From Polyangiaceae bacterium (GTDB lineage Bacteria; Myxococcota_A; Polyangia; Polyangiales; Polyangiaceae), in the NCBI GenBank assembly GCA_022842465.1, contig JALHPN010000013.1, forward strand, positions 1 through 64,000: a DNA stretch of 64,000 nucleotides, given 5' to 3'. Positions 7,760 through 16,118 of this stretch are shown piece by piece. Position 1 is the stretch's first letter. Each line of letters begins with the position of its first letter. Under the pieces are notes generated by a model, which worked only from the letters and a program-made list of their open reading frames with translations, was not told where the DNA came from and did not search any database. Both the position numbers and the translations under genes were made by a program.

Positions 7760-8698
7760 TCATGGCAGCACCTTCGTCGGCTTCGGGAAGTTGACCTGCG
7801 CCGACAGCTCGAACGTCGCATCCACGTTGCCTTCGCGTCGCTGCTCGCCGTCGACCTTCGCGAGGAGCGCGTACACGTCGACGTCTTGCTCGAAGGCCTC
7901 GGTCACGAGCGAGGGCGGGACGACCACCTCGCCGGTCGCGTCCGGCGCGCGGCACTCGACCCCGGACCCGTTCGCCAACAAGAGGAGCTCCGCGAACCCT
8001 CCACCTGCGGGCGCGAACGCGACGCGTGCGCCATTCGTTCGAGACACCGGAAGCCCTCCCGCGAGCGCCGGCGTGACGCCGGACGGGAACGCGGGACCGG
8101 TCGCGCGGAGCGAGAACGACGCGATCGCGGCGCCCGCCGCGCGGAGCTCCACGGCTTCGGCGAGTGACCAAGGGACCCAGGGGACCGTGTGGTTGTGCCG
8201 TACGTCGTCGCTCTCGTTCTTCGCGCCGCGCGCGACGTTCTCGACGGCGAGCTTGCCTGGGCTCACGTGGTCGGCGGCGGTCGACGCATCCGAGGCACGC
8301 CACAGGCAGCAGGCTCCCACGCGCGTCCCGACGGCGCCGGTGCTCATCGCGCAGCCCGACGCCCCGAGCGAGGCGCGGAACAGCGACGAGACCGACATGC
8401 TCCCGTCCGAGTAGGCGTTCTGCTGTCCGAGTCGCATCCAGGCGACGTACGGGGCAGGCGAATCGGGATCGTTGGGCGCATCGCCGCTCGGGCCGAGCGC
8501 GCCCTCTCGTTCCGGTGCGTCCGCGGAGGCGGGCGAGGCGGGGCCGGCGCCTTCGGCAGAGCCTCCTGCGTCGCCGCTCCCACCACCGCACGCGGTGGCG
8601 ATCGCGAGCGTGACGCCGGGCAGGACGGCGGCGAGCCTCGATCCGAAGCGAGGAGAAGATCGTCGTGAGATGCGTGAATCAGGCAAGGGAGTGGGCAT
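7760..8698 (-). CDS. Predicted lipoprotein of unknown function (312 aa)
   Basis: The start at 8698 gives a twin-basic n-region, a hydrophobic stretch and the lipobox AIATACGGG, so the mature protein would be anchored at Cys. A low-complexity Gly/Ala/Ser/Pro linker (about residues 37-75) is followed by a predicted beta-rich domain with several Cys (GCAMSTG, GACCLWR, GVECRAPD). No family is recognised. An upstream in-frame GTG at 8770 would bury the signal peptide and is rejected. A -24/-12-like element lies 29-44 nt upstream. It is convergent with the uridine-kinase fusion. Confidence 0.7.
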   Translation of the reverse strand: MPTPLPDSRISRRSSPRFGSRLAAVLPGVTLAIATACGGGSGDAGGSAEGAGPASPASADAPEREGALGPSGDAPNDPDSPAPYVAWMRLGQQNAYSDGSMSVSSLFRASLGASGCAMSTGAVGTRVGACCLWRASDASTAADHVSPGKLAVENVARGAKNESDDVRHNHTVPWVPWSLAEAVELRAAGAAIASFSLRATGPAFPSGVTPALAGGLPVSRTNGARVAFAPAGGGFAELLLLANGSGVECRAPDATGEVVVPPSLVTEAFEQDVDVYALLAKVDGEQRREGNVDATFELSAQVNFPKPTKVLP

Positions 8699-8726
8699 GA
8701 TGAGAAGGGTCTCCGCACGGGCTCGT

Positions 8727-8742
8727 TGCAGCAGGCGTTCCA
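8727..8742 (-). promoter_or_regulatory. Sigma-54-like -24/-12 element facing the 8698 lipoprotein gene
   Basis: On the minus strand TGGAACGCCTGCTGCA keeps TGG-x-ACG and TGCA with exact spacing. The predicted leader is about 18 nt. Confidence 0.45.
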
Positions 8743-8879
8743 CGCCTCGCGCAGGGGAGCCCTCTCTCATCGGCCCGACATCTCACGCGCGCACCCCCCG
8801 CGCATCCCCGGCCACGTGCACCCATGCACGACCACTGGACGCGACGACGTCCAGGACACGGGCTCCGCTTCGCGCGTCC

Positions 8880-9419
8880 TCACGGAATGCGCTGCGCCTG
8901 CCGCGTGCACTCGAGGTCCCAGGCGAGCGTCTCCGGGACGTCGCCGCCGGTCCGCTCGAGGCGACCGGTGAACTCGTCCGCCCACGCGCCGCGCCTCACG
9001 GTGAGCCGGTACGTGAGCTCGTCGAGCTGCGCGTCCGCGCCGCTGGACCGGGTGAACGTCGCCGTCGAGTCGGCGCCGAAGAGATCGACGGACTCGCGGC
9101 TGGTGAGCTCGTGCCACGCGAAGCTCGGATCCCAGCCCGTGTAGCGAGCGACGGGGGCGAGCCCCTCGTAGAACGAGAGGACGACGGGACCGCCGCCGGC
9201 GGCAACGTCCGACGCGACGCGGAGGTGCTCGACGCAGACTCCGCCCGACCCGAGCGAGGGTGCCCCGGCGCAGGGATGGCTCGCGGTCTGGCACGAGAGC
9301 TCGGAGGACGCGGACTGCGCCGCCGCGCTCTTGCCCGCCTCCTCCGTTGGGCGTGACGAGCATGCCGCGATCGTGAGGGCGACGACGCCCGCGGTGAGGG
9401 TGAGGAGTCGAATGCGCAT
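8880..9419 (-). CDS. Predicted lipoprotein of unknown function (179 aa)
   Basis: A short signal peptide ends in the lipobox LTIAACSSR. The mature part begins with a Ser/Ala linker and a short Cys pair (SCQTASHPC), then a single beta-rich domain that ends with WDLECTRQ. No family is recognised. The ribosome-binding site AAAGGAAAG is strong, and a -24/-12 element at 9451-9466 predicts a 21-nt leader that contains it. The gene lies between two other envelope-protein genes on the same strand. Confidence 0.72.
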   Translation of the reverse strand: MRIRLLTLTAGVVALTIAACSSRPTEEAGKSAAAQSASSELSCQTASHPCAGAPSLGSGGVCVEHLRVASDVAAGGGPVVLSFYEGLAPVARYTGWDPSFAWHELTSRESVDLFGADSTATFTRSSGADAQLDELTYRLTVRRGAWADEFTGRLERTGGDVPETLAWDLECTRQAQRIP

Positions 9420-9450
9420 CGGGGTCTTTCCTTTCGGGTCGGGCCCCTCC

Positions 9451-9466
9451 CGCAGGCGCAGTGCCA
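9451..9466 (-). promoter_or_regulatory. Sigma-54-like -24/-12 element facing the 9419 lipoprotein gene
   Basis: On the minus strand TGGCACTGCGCCTGCG has a perfect TGGCAC and CTGC with GG-N10-GC spacing. The predicted start near 9440 places the AAAGGAAAG ribosome-binding site inside the transcript. Confidence 0.55.
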
Positions 9467-9566
9467 GCGCGTGCCCTCTGCCCCTTTCCGCGGGAACGAG
9501 CGCAACGCGGGCGCGCGCGGACTCGGGTTGGCGGCGTTCTCGACCACGCCCCGATCGCGTCCAGCG

Positions 9567-10643
9567 TCAGCGCCGGCCGAGGCCTTCGATGAAGCGGAGG
9601 GTCTCGTCGAGCGCGCGCGTCCGGTGCGCGTCGTCTTCGATGAAGAGCTCGTGCTTCGCGCCCTCGAAGCGGAGGGTCCGGCATCGCTTCGCCGCCCTGC
9701 AGACCTTGTCCTGGCCTTCGCTGTCGACGACCTCGTCGTCGCTCGGCTGGAGGAGCAGGGTCGGCGTCTCGAGCATGCCTGCGCGCTCGCGGAGGTCTCG
9801 GGTCGCGAGGATGGACTCCACGAGCCACTTGTTCGTCGGGCCGCCGAGCGCGATCTCGGGGTGGTCGAGGTGCAGCTGGTTGAACGCCTTCCAGCGCGCC
9901 TCGCTCGTCGTGCAGAGGTTCTCGCGATCGTGGTCGTACGGGCCCTGGCTGGGGGCGTACGCGTCGGGCGTCAGGCGTCGCGCGATCTCGAGCGCGCCCC
10001 ACTCACCCCCTGTCCACGCGGGGAAGTCGATCTTGTGCATCGGCGCCGAGAGCACGATGCCGGCGAAGTCGTCCGGGTGGGTCATGGCGTACGACGTCAG
10101 GATGGCCCCGCCCATCGAGTGGCCGATGCCGACGACCTTCGCGTGCGGCGACGCGAGGACGACGTCGGCGACGACGCGCTTCGCGTCGCTCACGTAGCTG
10201 GCGAACGCGTCGACGTACCCCTTTTGACGATCCGGGAGCAACCTGCCGCTCGACCCCTGGCCACGGTGATCGAAGAGGTAGACCGAGTAGCCGTGGCGCG
10301 TGAGGTCCCACGTGACCTCCGCGTACTTCAGGTACGACTCCCCGCGGCCCTGGAAGATCACGATCGCCGCCCTCTCGCGCGGGACGACGAAGCTCGCGTG
10401 CTTGATGGGGACGCCCGCTGCGCCCTCGAGCTGGCCGAAGCGACCCTTCCGGAAGAACCACGGGAGGATCGTCTGCGGGAGCGCCGCGGGCGTCTCCGCG
10501 GCTCGCGACCAACCCGGATGGTCGACCTCGCCGAGGGCCGAGGCCCCGTCGCTCGCGTCGTCCTCGAGCGGCGCCGCGCACGCCGCCCCCGCGAGCGTCA
10601 GCAGGGCGACCAGCGGGACGAGCGGCGATCGGAGGAAGCACAT
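9567..10643 (-). CDS. Alpha/beta hydrolase (monoacylglycerol-lipase/lysophospholipase-like) lipoprotein
   Basis: The start at 10643 gives a signal peptide with lipobox LAGAACAAP. The mature 335 residues form an alpha/beta hydrolase: YLFDHRGQGSSGR is the strand before the nucleophile elbow, GHSMGG carries the nucleophilic Ser, the acid is in LLQPSDDEVVD, and the base is the His in FEGAKHELF. This arrangement and the RGQG motif fit the serine-lipase group that includes monoacylglycerol lipase and PldB. Being a lipoprotein, it probably acts on lipids or esters at the envelope. The upstream in-frame start would precede the signal peptide and is rejected. No Shine-Dalgarno site is seen. Confidence 0.85.
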   Translation of the reverse strand: MCFLRSPLVPLVALLTLAGAACAAPLEDDASDGASALGEVDHPGWSRAAETPAALPQTILPWFFRKGRFGQLEGAAGVPIKHASFVVPRERAAIVIFQGRGESYLKYAEVTWDLTRHGYSVYLFDHRGQGSSGRLLPDRQKGYVDAFASYVSDAKRVVADVVLASPHAKVVGIGHSMGGAILTSYAMTHPDDFAGIVLSAPMHKIDFPAWTGGEWGALEIARRLTPDAYAPSQGPYDHDRENLCTTSEARWKAFNQLHLDHPEIALGGPTNKWLVESILATRDLRERAGMLETPTLLLQPSDDEVVDSEGQDKVCRAAKRCRTLRFEGAKHELFIEDDAHRTRALDETLRFIEGLGRR

Positions 10644-10655
10644 GGTGACGATGTA

Positions 10656-10671
10656 GGCATGTCGCGTGCCC
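10656..10671 (-). promoter_or_regulatory. Sigma-54-like -24/-12 element facing the hydrolase gene
   Basis: On the minus strand GGGCACGCGACATGCC matches GGCACG and TGC with exact spacing. The predicted transcript begins about 2 nt before the ATG at 10643, consistent with its lack of a ribosome-binding site. Confidence 0.48.
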
Positions 10672-10761
10672 TCCGACGAAACGCAATGTCTTCCATCGCT
10701 TGCGCCCCTCGTGGGTGGAGGTTGCTGCGCGATTCGAGATCGCGAGCTGGCCCGCCCGCCC

Positions 10762-10781
10762 ACGGCGGGATCCGCCGCCGT
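10762..10781 (-). terminator. Possible hairpin terminator after the 10789-11340 gene
   Basis: ACGGCGG (10762-10768) can pair with CCGCCGT (10775-10781) over a 6-nt loop, 8 nt beyond the stop codon. There is no T-run and simple GC repeats can pair by chance. Confidence 0.3.
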
Positions 10782-10788
10782 GCGCCGC

Positions 10789-11340
10789 CTACTTCTTGAA
10801 GGCGCTGACCTCGTCGCCGGCCTTCTTCACGAGGCCCTCGAGGGTGTCGAGCTGAGCGTCGACGCCGTCCTTGGCCGGGCCCCAGCTCTCCGTCGTCGCC
10901 CGGGAGAGACGGTCCATCTCGCTGACGACCATCGTGCGCTGCGTGTCGACCGTCTTCATCGCGTCGCGGGAGGACGTGCTCGCCTTTCCTCCGGCCTTCG
11001 CGATCAGCGTCCTCAGCTCCGTGGCGCGCGCGTCGGCCTTCTCGAGGCGCTCGGTCGCCTTCGCGCGGTGGAGGGCGCGCGCCTCCGTCATCGTCGCGTC
11101 CGCGCCCACGCGGTCCCTGGTCGCGGCCGACCCCGTCGCGCTCTCTTCCGAAGCCTCGCGCTGCGCCTCGGCGGCGTTCTGACGGGCATCGCTCCGGTCG
11201 TCGGCGTGCGCTTGCTGCTGTTTGCGCTCGGACTCGAGCTGGGCGTCGTGCGCGTCGTCGGCGCCCTTCGCCGGGTTGCTGGCGCACGCGAGAACCCAGG
11301 TCGAAGCGACGAAAGCAAGAAGGAGTCGGCGGGTCATCAT
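10789..11340 (-). CDS. Small helical lipoprotein of unknown function (183 aa)
   Basis: A signal peptide ends in the lipobox STWVLACASN. The rest is highly charged and predicted to be long helices: an Ala/Glu/Asp/Arg-rich stretch, then ALHRAKATERLEKADARATE and a C-terminal helix with DRLSRATTESW and DTLEGLVKKAGDE. This resembles periplasmic coiled-coil lipoproteins but no family is assigned. GGAG lies five bases before the ATG-ATG start. Another coiled-coil or stress-helix protein at 3353-3616 is similar only in style. Confidence 0.68.
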   Translation of the reverse strand: MMTRRLLLAFVASTWVLACASNPAKGADDAHDAQLESERKQQQAHADDRSDARQNAAEAQREASEESATGSAATRDRVGADATMTEARALHRAKATERLEKADARATELRTLIAKAGGKASTSSRDAMKTVDTQRTMVVSEMDRLSRATTESWGPAKDGVDAQLDTLEGLVKKAGDEVSAFKK

Positions 11341-11577
11341 GGCTCCGCCTCTGCTCGTGCCGTGCCGTCGCCAAGGCCGCGGGAAGACGCCGTTCGGGAG
11401 GCGTTCTCCGTATCGCCCTGTCCCGAGTGAGGCGTTGTCGCGGCCGCGACGGGCGGCCTTACACCCGCGGGCGCTCGGGCAGCGCGAGGCGCGGCGTGAC
11501 GCAACCCGTTGCCGGCAAGGCCTTGCGAGCTCGTGGCGACGTGCGTGTAAGTGCATGAAATCAAAGATGCGGATGCG

Positions 11578-11593
11578 CGGCACGCGGGCTGCT
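11578..11593 (+). promoter_or_regulatory. Sigma-54-like -24/-12 element facing the 11635 membrane protein gene
   Basis: CGGCACGCGGGCTGCT matches GGCACG and TGCT with exact GG-N10-GC spacing. The predicted start near 11604 leaves a 31-nt leader containing AAAGGAAG. Confidence 0.5.
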
Positions 11594-11634
11594 CCAGCGA
11601 GGCCGACCCCCTCGGCACGAAAGGAAGCCCACGG

Positions 11635-12600
11635 ATGCAACGCCCGCCTGCTCGTCCTCGCTCGACCCCGCCCCAGGCCGAGAGCTACTCGTCCCTTTCT
11701 GGCCCGTGGCGGGAGTGGCACGAGAAGCGCGACGCGGCGCGCGCCGAGCGTGACGTGGCGGAGGACGAGACGATGCTCTCGAGCCCCCTCGATCGGGGCT
11801 GGGAGCCGCGCCCGGAGGAGATGACCCAGCTGATGCCGAACGCGCCCCGCCGACCGAGCGCGGCGCCGCTCGGTCACGACGGCTTTCCCTTCTCGGGCGC
11901 CCCGTCGCCGCCCCCCCTCTCGCCGCCCGTTCCGTACGTCGCGGCGCCCACGCAGGGGTGGCCCGGCTCGGCCGTCCAGCCGCTCCCGATGCCGCCGCCG
12001 TACTTCGGGAGCGCGTTCGGTCCGGCGCCCGAGGCTGGGCCCGGCTCGGTGCCTTCCGTGCAGGCGCATCCGTCGCCGGGGTATTCGATGCAGCCGATGC
12101 AGCCGATGCAGCCGATGCCGACGATGCCGCCGCCGGCCTACTCCTCGGCGCCTCCTCCCCCGCAGGCGTTCGGCATGCCGGGGCTACCCCACGGCATGCC
12201 CGGCGCGAAGGGTTCGCTGCCGCAGCCGAGCGGACTCCCGTCCGCCATCGCGTTCGCCCTCGCCCTCGTGGCGGTGCTCGTCGCGCTCCTCTTCGACGTG
12301 ATCTTCCTGAGGGTCCACATCCCGGGCCTCGGGGGGTACGCATGGTACCTCACGACCGCGCTCTCCTTCGCGGGCGCAGGCTTCGGCGGCGCGAAGTGGA
12401 CGCGGGCCTCGCAGACCACCGCGTACACGGCCGTCGCGCTGTCGGGCGTGCTCTACGGCGTGGCCGGCGTCGGGCTCGGGCTCGTCCTCGAGGATCTCGC
12501 GATGGGGAGCGCGCTCTTCCTCGGGATCCAGGGCCTCGCGATCGCGATCGTCTCGGGCGGCGCCGGCGTCCGCAAGGGGATGGCGGCGAAAGGCGACTGA
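11635..12600 (+). CDS. Membrane protein with long Pro-rich N-terminal region (321 aa)
   Basis: The ATG at 11635 is chosen because AAAGGAAG precedes it at good spacing; an open frame from 11551 lacks one. Residues 1-200 are disordered and rich in Pro, Met, Gln and Gly, including three QPM repeats. The last 120 residues hold four hydrophobic segments (SAIAFALALVAVLVALLFDV; WYLTTALSFAGAGFGG; YTAVALSGVLYGVAGVGLGL; FLGIQGLAIAIVSGGAG). This layout of a proline-rich cytosolic tail plus a small membrane domain is common in myxobacteria but has no assigned function. The TetR gene follows after 18 bp and is probably co-transcribed. Confidence 0.7.
   Translation: MQRPPARPRSTPPQAESYSSLSGPWREWHEKRDAARAERDVAEDETMLSSPLDRGWEPRPEEMTQLMPNAPRRPSAAPLGHDGFPFSGAPSPPPLSPPVPYVAAPTQGWPGSAVQPLPMPPPYFGSAFGPAPEAGPGSVPSVQAHPSPGYSMQPMQPMQPMPTMPPPAYSSAPPPPQAFGMPGLPHGMPGAKGSLPQPSGLPSAIAFALALVAVLVALLFDVIFLRVHIPGLGGYAWYLTTALSFAGAGFGGAKWTRASQTTAYTAVALSGVLYGVAGVGLGLVLEDLAMGSALFLGIQGLAIAIVSGGAGVRKGMAAKGD
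12091..12117 (+). repeat. Three tandem copies of CAGCCGATG inside a coding region
   Basis: Three perfect 9-bp units encode QPM-QPM-QPM in the disordered part of the membrane protein at 11635-12600. Copy number could vary without a frameshift. Confidence 0.8.
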
Positions 12601-12618
12601 GGTAGTGTTCGCGGCGTC

Positions 12619-13311
12619 GTGCGGAAGAGCACCCGTGATCGGATCGTCGACGCCGCCGTGGAGATGTTCAACGCCGACGGCGTCGGCAACGTGACGACGA
12701 ACCACATCGCCGCGCACCTCGGGATGAGCCCGGGGAACCTCTACTACCACTTCGCGAACAAGGAAGAGATCGTCCGCGCGGCCTTCACGCGGATGAACGA
12801 CGAGGCGACGGCGATCTGGTCTCTCCCCGAGCCGCCCGCGCGGGGCGCCTCGACGATGCCCGACCCCACGTCGCTCCAGCGGATGATCGTCGGGAATCTC
12901 CGGCTCTACGCGACCTACCTCTTCTTCGCGCGGGAGCTCTCGGTGCTCCTCCGCGCCGACCCGGAGCTCCGGCGGAGCTACGCGGCGATCAGCGCGTCGC
13001 GGATGAAGCAGCTCGAGGACGTGCTCGCCTCGCTCTCGGAGGCGGGGCTCCTCACGGGCCTCGACGCGGAGGACCGTCGCGACCTCGCCGAGGCCTCCTG
13101 GATGATCGGCATGGTCTGCGTGCCGTACGCGGAGGCGATGGACGCGACGCCTGCCGCGCGCTCCGCGAAGGGCCGCGCGGAGAAGGTGCACCACGCGCTC
13201 GAGCGGGGGGCGCTCCTCGTGCTCCACATGTTCCGGCCGTACATGGACCCGCTCGCGTACACGGGCCTCGTCGTCCTCGTCCGCAGCGAGCTCGAGAAGC
13301 TCGTGACCTGA
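12619..13311 (+). CDS. TetR/AcrR family transcriptional regulator
   Basis: The 230-residue protein starts at a GTG. Its first 50 residues are a typical TetR DNA-binding domain (RDRIVDAAVEMFNADGVGNV, then TTNHIAAHLGMSPGNLYYHF and KEEIVRAAF). The helical C-terminal domain is a ligand/dimer domain of unknown specificity, with LYATYLFFARELSVLLRADPEL resembling the YcfQ/TetR C-terminal groups. It lies 18 bp after the Pro-rich membrane protein gene and 74 bp before a YfhO-like gene, all on one strand, so it may control either one. Confidence 0.92.
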   Translation: MRKSTRDRIVDAAVEMFNADGVGNVTTNHIAAHLGMSPGNLYYHFANKEEIVRAAFTRMNDEATAIWSLPEPPARGASTMPDPTSLQRMIVGNLRLYATYLFFARELSVLLRADPELRRSYAAISASRMKQLEDVLASLSEAGLLTGLDAEDRRDLAEASWMIGMVCVPYAEAMDATPAARSAKGRAEKVHHALERGALLVLHMFRPYMDPLAYTGLVVLVRSELEKLVT

Positions 13312-13385
13312 GCGTCCTCGGAAGCTCGGGTCGCGCATCGTGGTGGACTCGGCGCGCGCCAGGCTCCTAGACTGCGCGCCTGCCG

Positions 13386-15149
13386 ATGAACGAACGTACG
13401 CCGCTGCGCCCCGTCTGGTTGCGCGTCGCGCTCCTCGTCGTCGTCGGGACCGTGCTGGCGGTCGTCGTGTGGCAGCCGATGTTCAAGGCGTACCCCGGGA
13501 CGCCGATCGAGGACGGCCGCTACTTCTTCCACCAGATCGAGATCAGCAAGGCGGCCGTGCGGCTCTACCACGAGGCGCCGCTCTGGAACGCGTTCGACTG
13601 CCGCGGGATCCCGATGTGGGACCACCCGGAGAACATCACGGCGAGCCCGATCTTCTGGCTCACCGTCCCGTTCTCCGCGAACGTCACGATCATCGCCTGG
13701 AACATCGTCCACGTCGTCGTCGGCTTCGTGGGGATGTGGATCCTCTCGCGCGACGACCTCCGGCTCTCTCGCGCGGCCTCCTTCGTAGCGGCGGCGGGGT
13801 GGGCGTACGGGACGGTGCACTGCCAGTACGCGGGGGAGCACGAGGCCTTCGTCTCCTTCTACGACGCGCCGCTGCTCCTCTACATGTGGCGCCGCGCGGA
13901 GGCGTCCTGGGACTGGGCGGTCTACACGGGCCTCGGGCTCGCGCTCATGGTCTACAACGGCGCGACCTACCCGCTGCCGCTCACGATCGTCTTTCTCGGC
14001 ATCGAGTCGTGCACGCGGCTCACCAGCGTGAAGCGCGCGCTCCGGATCGCGGGCGCGGCGGGGGTGGTCGGCCTCGTCGGCTTCACGGTCGCGGCCTCGC
14101 GCATCCTCCCCATCGCCGATCAGTTCGCGACGCACAAGCGCGTCATGGAGGACGACTTCGACTCCCTCACGAACCTGAAGACGTGGGCGGACATGTACCT
14201 CCTCCGCTCGCCGCACTGGCGCGCGCGCGTGCCAGGGCAGCAGTACGTCTTCGGCGAGTACCAGGCGTACATCGGCCTCCTCGGGCTCGCGCTCGTGATC
14301 CTCGGCGTCGCGACGGCGGGGGTGGAGACGTGGTGGCTCCTCGTCACGTCCCTCGTCCTCGTCGGCCTCATGCTCGGCAACTTCTCCGACAAGGCGCCGT
14401 GGACGGTGCTCCACAAGCACGTGCCGCCGTTCACGTCGATGCGCGTCCCGGCGCGGTTCCGGCTCCTCCTCGCGCTGCCCTTGACGGCGTACATGGGCTT
14501 CGCGGTCGATCGCGTCCCCGTCGCTGCGCGGAGGTGGCTCGGCGGCGCGCAGCTCTCGAAGGCGCTCCGCGTCGCGCTCGTCGCGATCGGGATGTTCGCG
14601 GTGGGCGACAACGCGGGCCTCTTCACCCAGACGCTCGAGTACCGCTTCACCGATCCGCCGCCGCGCGTCGTCCGTCCCGCGACGCGCTTCGCCTACGGCG
14701 CGCCGGACACCGATCCCGATCCGGTGAACCAGCCGCGACAGAACCGCGCCTACACCGGCTGCCGCGCGGCGTGGGTGTACAACGCGGACGCGAACGTGTG
14801 GCTCGGCGACGTGCCGCAGGCTCGCGCGCTCGACGCGTCGGTCACCGTCGAGGTGGCGAACCGCACGCACAACACGTTCACGGTCGACGTCGACGCGCGC
14901 GAGCCGGGCGTCGTGCTCCTCAACTCGGCCTACGACAAGGGGTGGCGCTCCGACGTCGGCGAGGCCTTCGAGCGGGAGCACATGCTCGCGATCCGGGTGC
15001 CTGCGGGGCGTCACCGCATCCACGCGCGCTACTGGCCGAAGCTGATGACGGTGGGGATCGCGATCTCCGTCCTCGGGCTCCTCGGCGCGATCGGCTTCCT
15101 CGCTCGCGGGCCTCTCCGCCGGAGGCTAGGGAAGGCCGTTCCCTCGTGA
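13386..15149 (+). CDS. Polytopic membrane protein, YfhO-like (GT-C glycosyltransferase-like)
   Basis: The 587-residue protein has about 10-11 membrane segments. After the first one comes an acidic loop, PGTPIEDGRYFFHQIEISK, in the place where GT-C enzymes carry the catalytic Asp/Glu. The C-terminus is a soluble beta-rich domain (VTVEVANRTHNTFTVDV, VLLNSAYDKGW, VPAGRHRIHARY) followed by a last membrane segment, the layout of the YfhO family. YfhO-type proteins are linked to glycosylation of cell-wall polymers; the substrate here is unknown. An FMN reductase gene follows after 13 bp. Confidence 0.75.
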   Translation: MNERTPLRPVWLRVALLVVVGTVLAVVVWQPMFKAYPGTPIEDGRYFFHQIEISKAAVRLYHEAPLWNAFDCRGIPMWDHPENITASPIFWLTVPFSANVTIIAWNIVHVVVGFVGMWILSRDDLRLSRAASFVAAAGWAYGTVHCQYAGEHEAFVSFYDAPLLLYMWRRAEASWDWAVYTGLGLALMVYNGATYPLPLTIVFLGIESCTRLTSVKRALRIAGAAGVVGLVGFTVAASRILPIADQFATHKRVMEDDFDSLTNLKTWADMYLLRSPHWRARVPGQQYVFGEYQAYIGLLGLALVILGVATAGVETWWLLVTSLVLVGLMLGNFSDKAPWTVLHKHVPPFTSMRVPARFRLLLALPLTAYMGFAVDRVPVAARRWLGGAQLSKALRVALVAIGMFAVGDNAGLFTQTLEYRFTDPPPRVVRPATRFAYGAPDTDPDPVNQPRQNRAYTGCRAAWVYNADANVWLGDVPQARALDASVTVEVANRTHNTFTVDVDAREPGVVLLNSAYDKGWRSDVGEAFEREHMLAIRVPAGRHRIHARYWPKLMTVGIAISVLGLLGAIGFLARGPLRRRLGKAVPS

Positions 15150-15162
15150 TAGGACGCGAGGC

Positions 15163-15747
15163 ATGACCCACATCGTCGCGATCGCGGGCGCGCTCCGGGC
15201 GGGCTCCTTCAACCTGCGCCTCGCGCGCGCCATCGCGTCTCGCGCGCCGGCGGGCACGACGATCGACGTCGCGACCCTCCACGGCATCCCGCTCTACGAC
15301 GGCGACGAGGAGGCGAAGAGCGGCGTACCCGCGTCCGTCACCGCGCTCAAGGAGAAGGTGGCGTCCGCGAGCGCGCTGCTCCTCGTGTCCCCCGAGTACA
15401 ACAGCGGGATCCCCGGCGTGATGAAGAACGGGATCGACTGGATGTCCCGCCCCGCCGCCGACATCGCGCGCGTCTTCAAGGGCAAGCCCGTCGGCATCGT
15501 CGGCGCGACGCCGGGCCCGGCGGGGACCCGCCTGGCGCAGACGGCCTGGCTGCCGGTCGTCCGCACGCTCGGCATGGCGCCGTTCTTCGGCGCGGCTCTC
15601 TACGTCGACTCCGCCGGCAAGGTCTTCGACGAGCAGGGTGACGTCACGGACCCGAAGACGGAGGAGCGCATCCGGACCTACGTCGAGGGCTTCGTCGCCT
15701 TCGCCGGCGCGCTCGCCGAGCGGGCCTCGGGGGCACGCACCAGCTGA
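15163..15747 (+). CDS. NADPH-dependent FMN reductase family quinone/azo reductase
   Basis: The 194-residue product begins with IVAIAGALRAGSFNLRLA, the flavodoxin-like FMN-binding loop of the YieF/ChrR group. It contains LLLVSPEYNSGIPGVMKNGI, the family's PEYN-x-x-x-PG-x-x-KN-x-x-DW motif, and a third flavin loop in GATPGPAGT. These dimeric enzymes reduce quinones, chromate or azo compounds with NAD(P)H. It follows the membrane protein by 13 bp. Its last 70 bases overlap the 3' end of the opposite-strand DUF3037 gene. Confidence 0.92.
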   Translation: MTHIVAIAGALRAGSFNLRLARAIASRAPAGTTIDVATLHGIPLYDGDEEAKSGVPASVTALKEKVASASALLLVSPEYNSGIPGVMKNGIDWMSRPAADIARVFKGKPVGIVGATPGPAGTRLAQTAWLPVVRTLGMAPFFGAALYVDSAGKVFDEQGDVTDPKTEERIRTYVEGFVAFAGALAERASGARTS

Positions 15748-16118
15748 TCGAGGAGGCGCGCGACGAGCGCGTCCATGTCGCCCGAATCCGCGACGAGGCC
15801 ACCGTGGGCGGGCGAGGTCTGGAGGATGGTGCTCCGGGGGGCGACGAGCCATCGCCATCGCTCGCGCGACGGCAAGAGGCCGATGTCTCCGGCGTCCGCA
15901 CCGCCGCGGCAGATGCGTGCCGTGGCGTCGAGATGAGCCGTCACGAGCGCGAGATCGATCTCCGGCCAGAGCGCGAGCCACCGGGTCTCGTCGACGACGA
16001 CGCGCGAGACGACGAGGTCCTTCGCCTCGCAGAAGAAGAGGATGCCGACGTTCACGAACTCCTCGCGCTCCACGCGAGGGACGAGCCTCAGGACGGCATA
16101 CTCATACGGCGCGCGCAC
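15678..16118 (-). CDS. DUF3037 family protein, partner of the HipA-like kinase
   Basis: The 146-residue product starts YEYAVLRLVPRVEREEFVNV and continues with GILFFCEAKDLV, which is the DUF3037 signature (Y-x-V-RLVP-x-x-x-x-E-x-x-NVG). The family has no known biochemical role and is repeatedly found beside HipA-like kinase genes, as here. The start overlaps the end of the kinase gene by 17 nt, so translation is probably coupled. The 3' end overlaps the convergent FMN reductase gene by 70 bp; the extra tail (SASAPAKATKPST) may be an extension caused by that overlap. Confidence 0.85.
   Translation of the reverse strand: MRAPYEYAVLRLVPRVEREEFVNVGILFFCEAKDLVVSRVVVDETRWLALWPEIDLALVTAHLDATARICRGGADAGDIGLLPSRERWRWLVAPRSTILQTSPAHGGLVADSGDMDALVARLLDQLVRAPEARSASAPAKATKPST

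Noticed and set aside
13306-13331. Hairpin after the TetR stop (ACCTGAGC with GCTCGGGT)
   Set aside because: The 10-nt loop and a mismatch make it weak and the start of the next gene is close; no support for termination.
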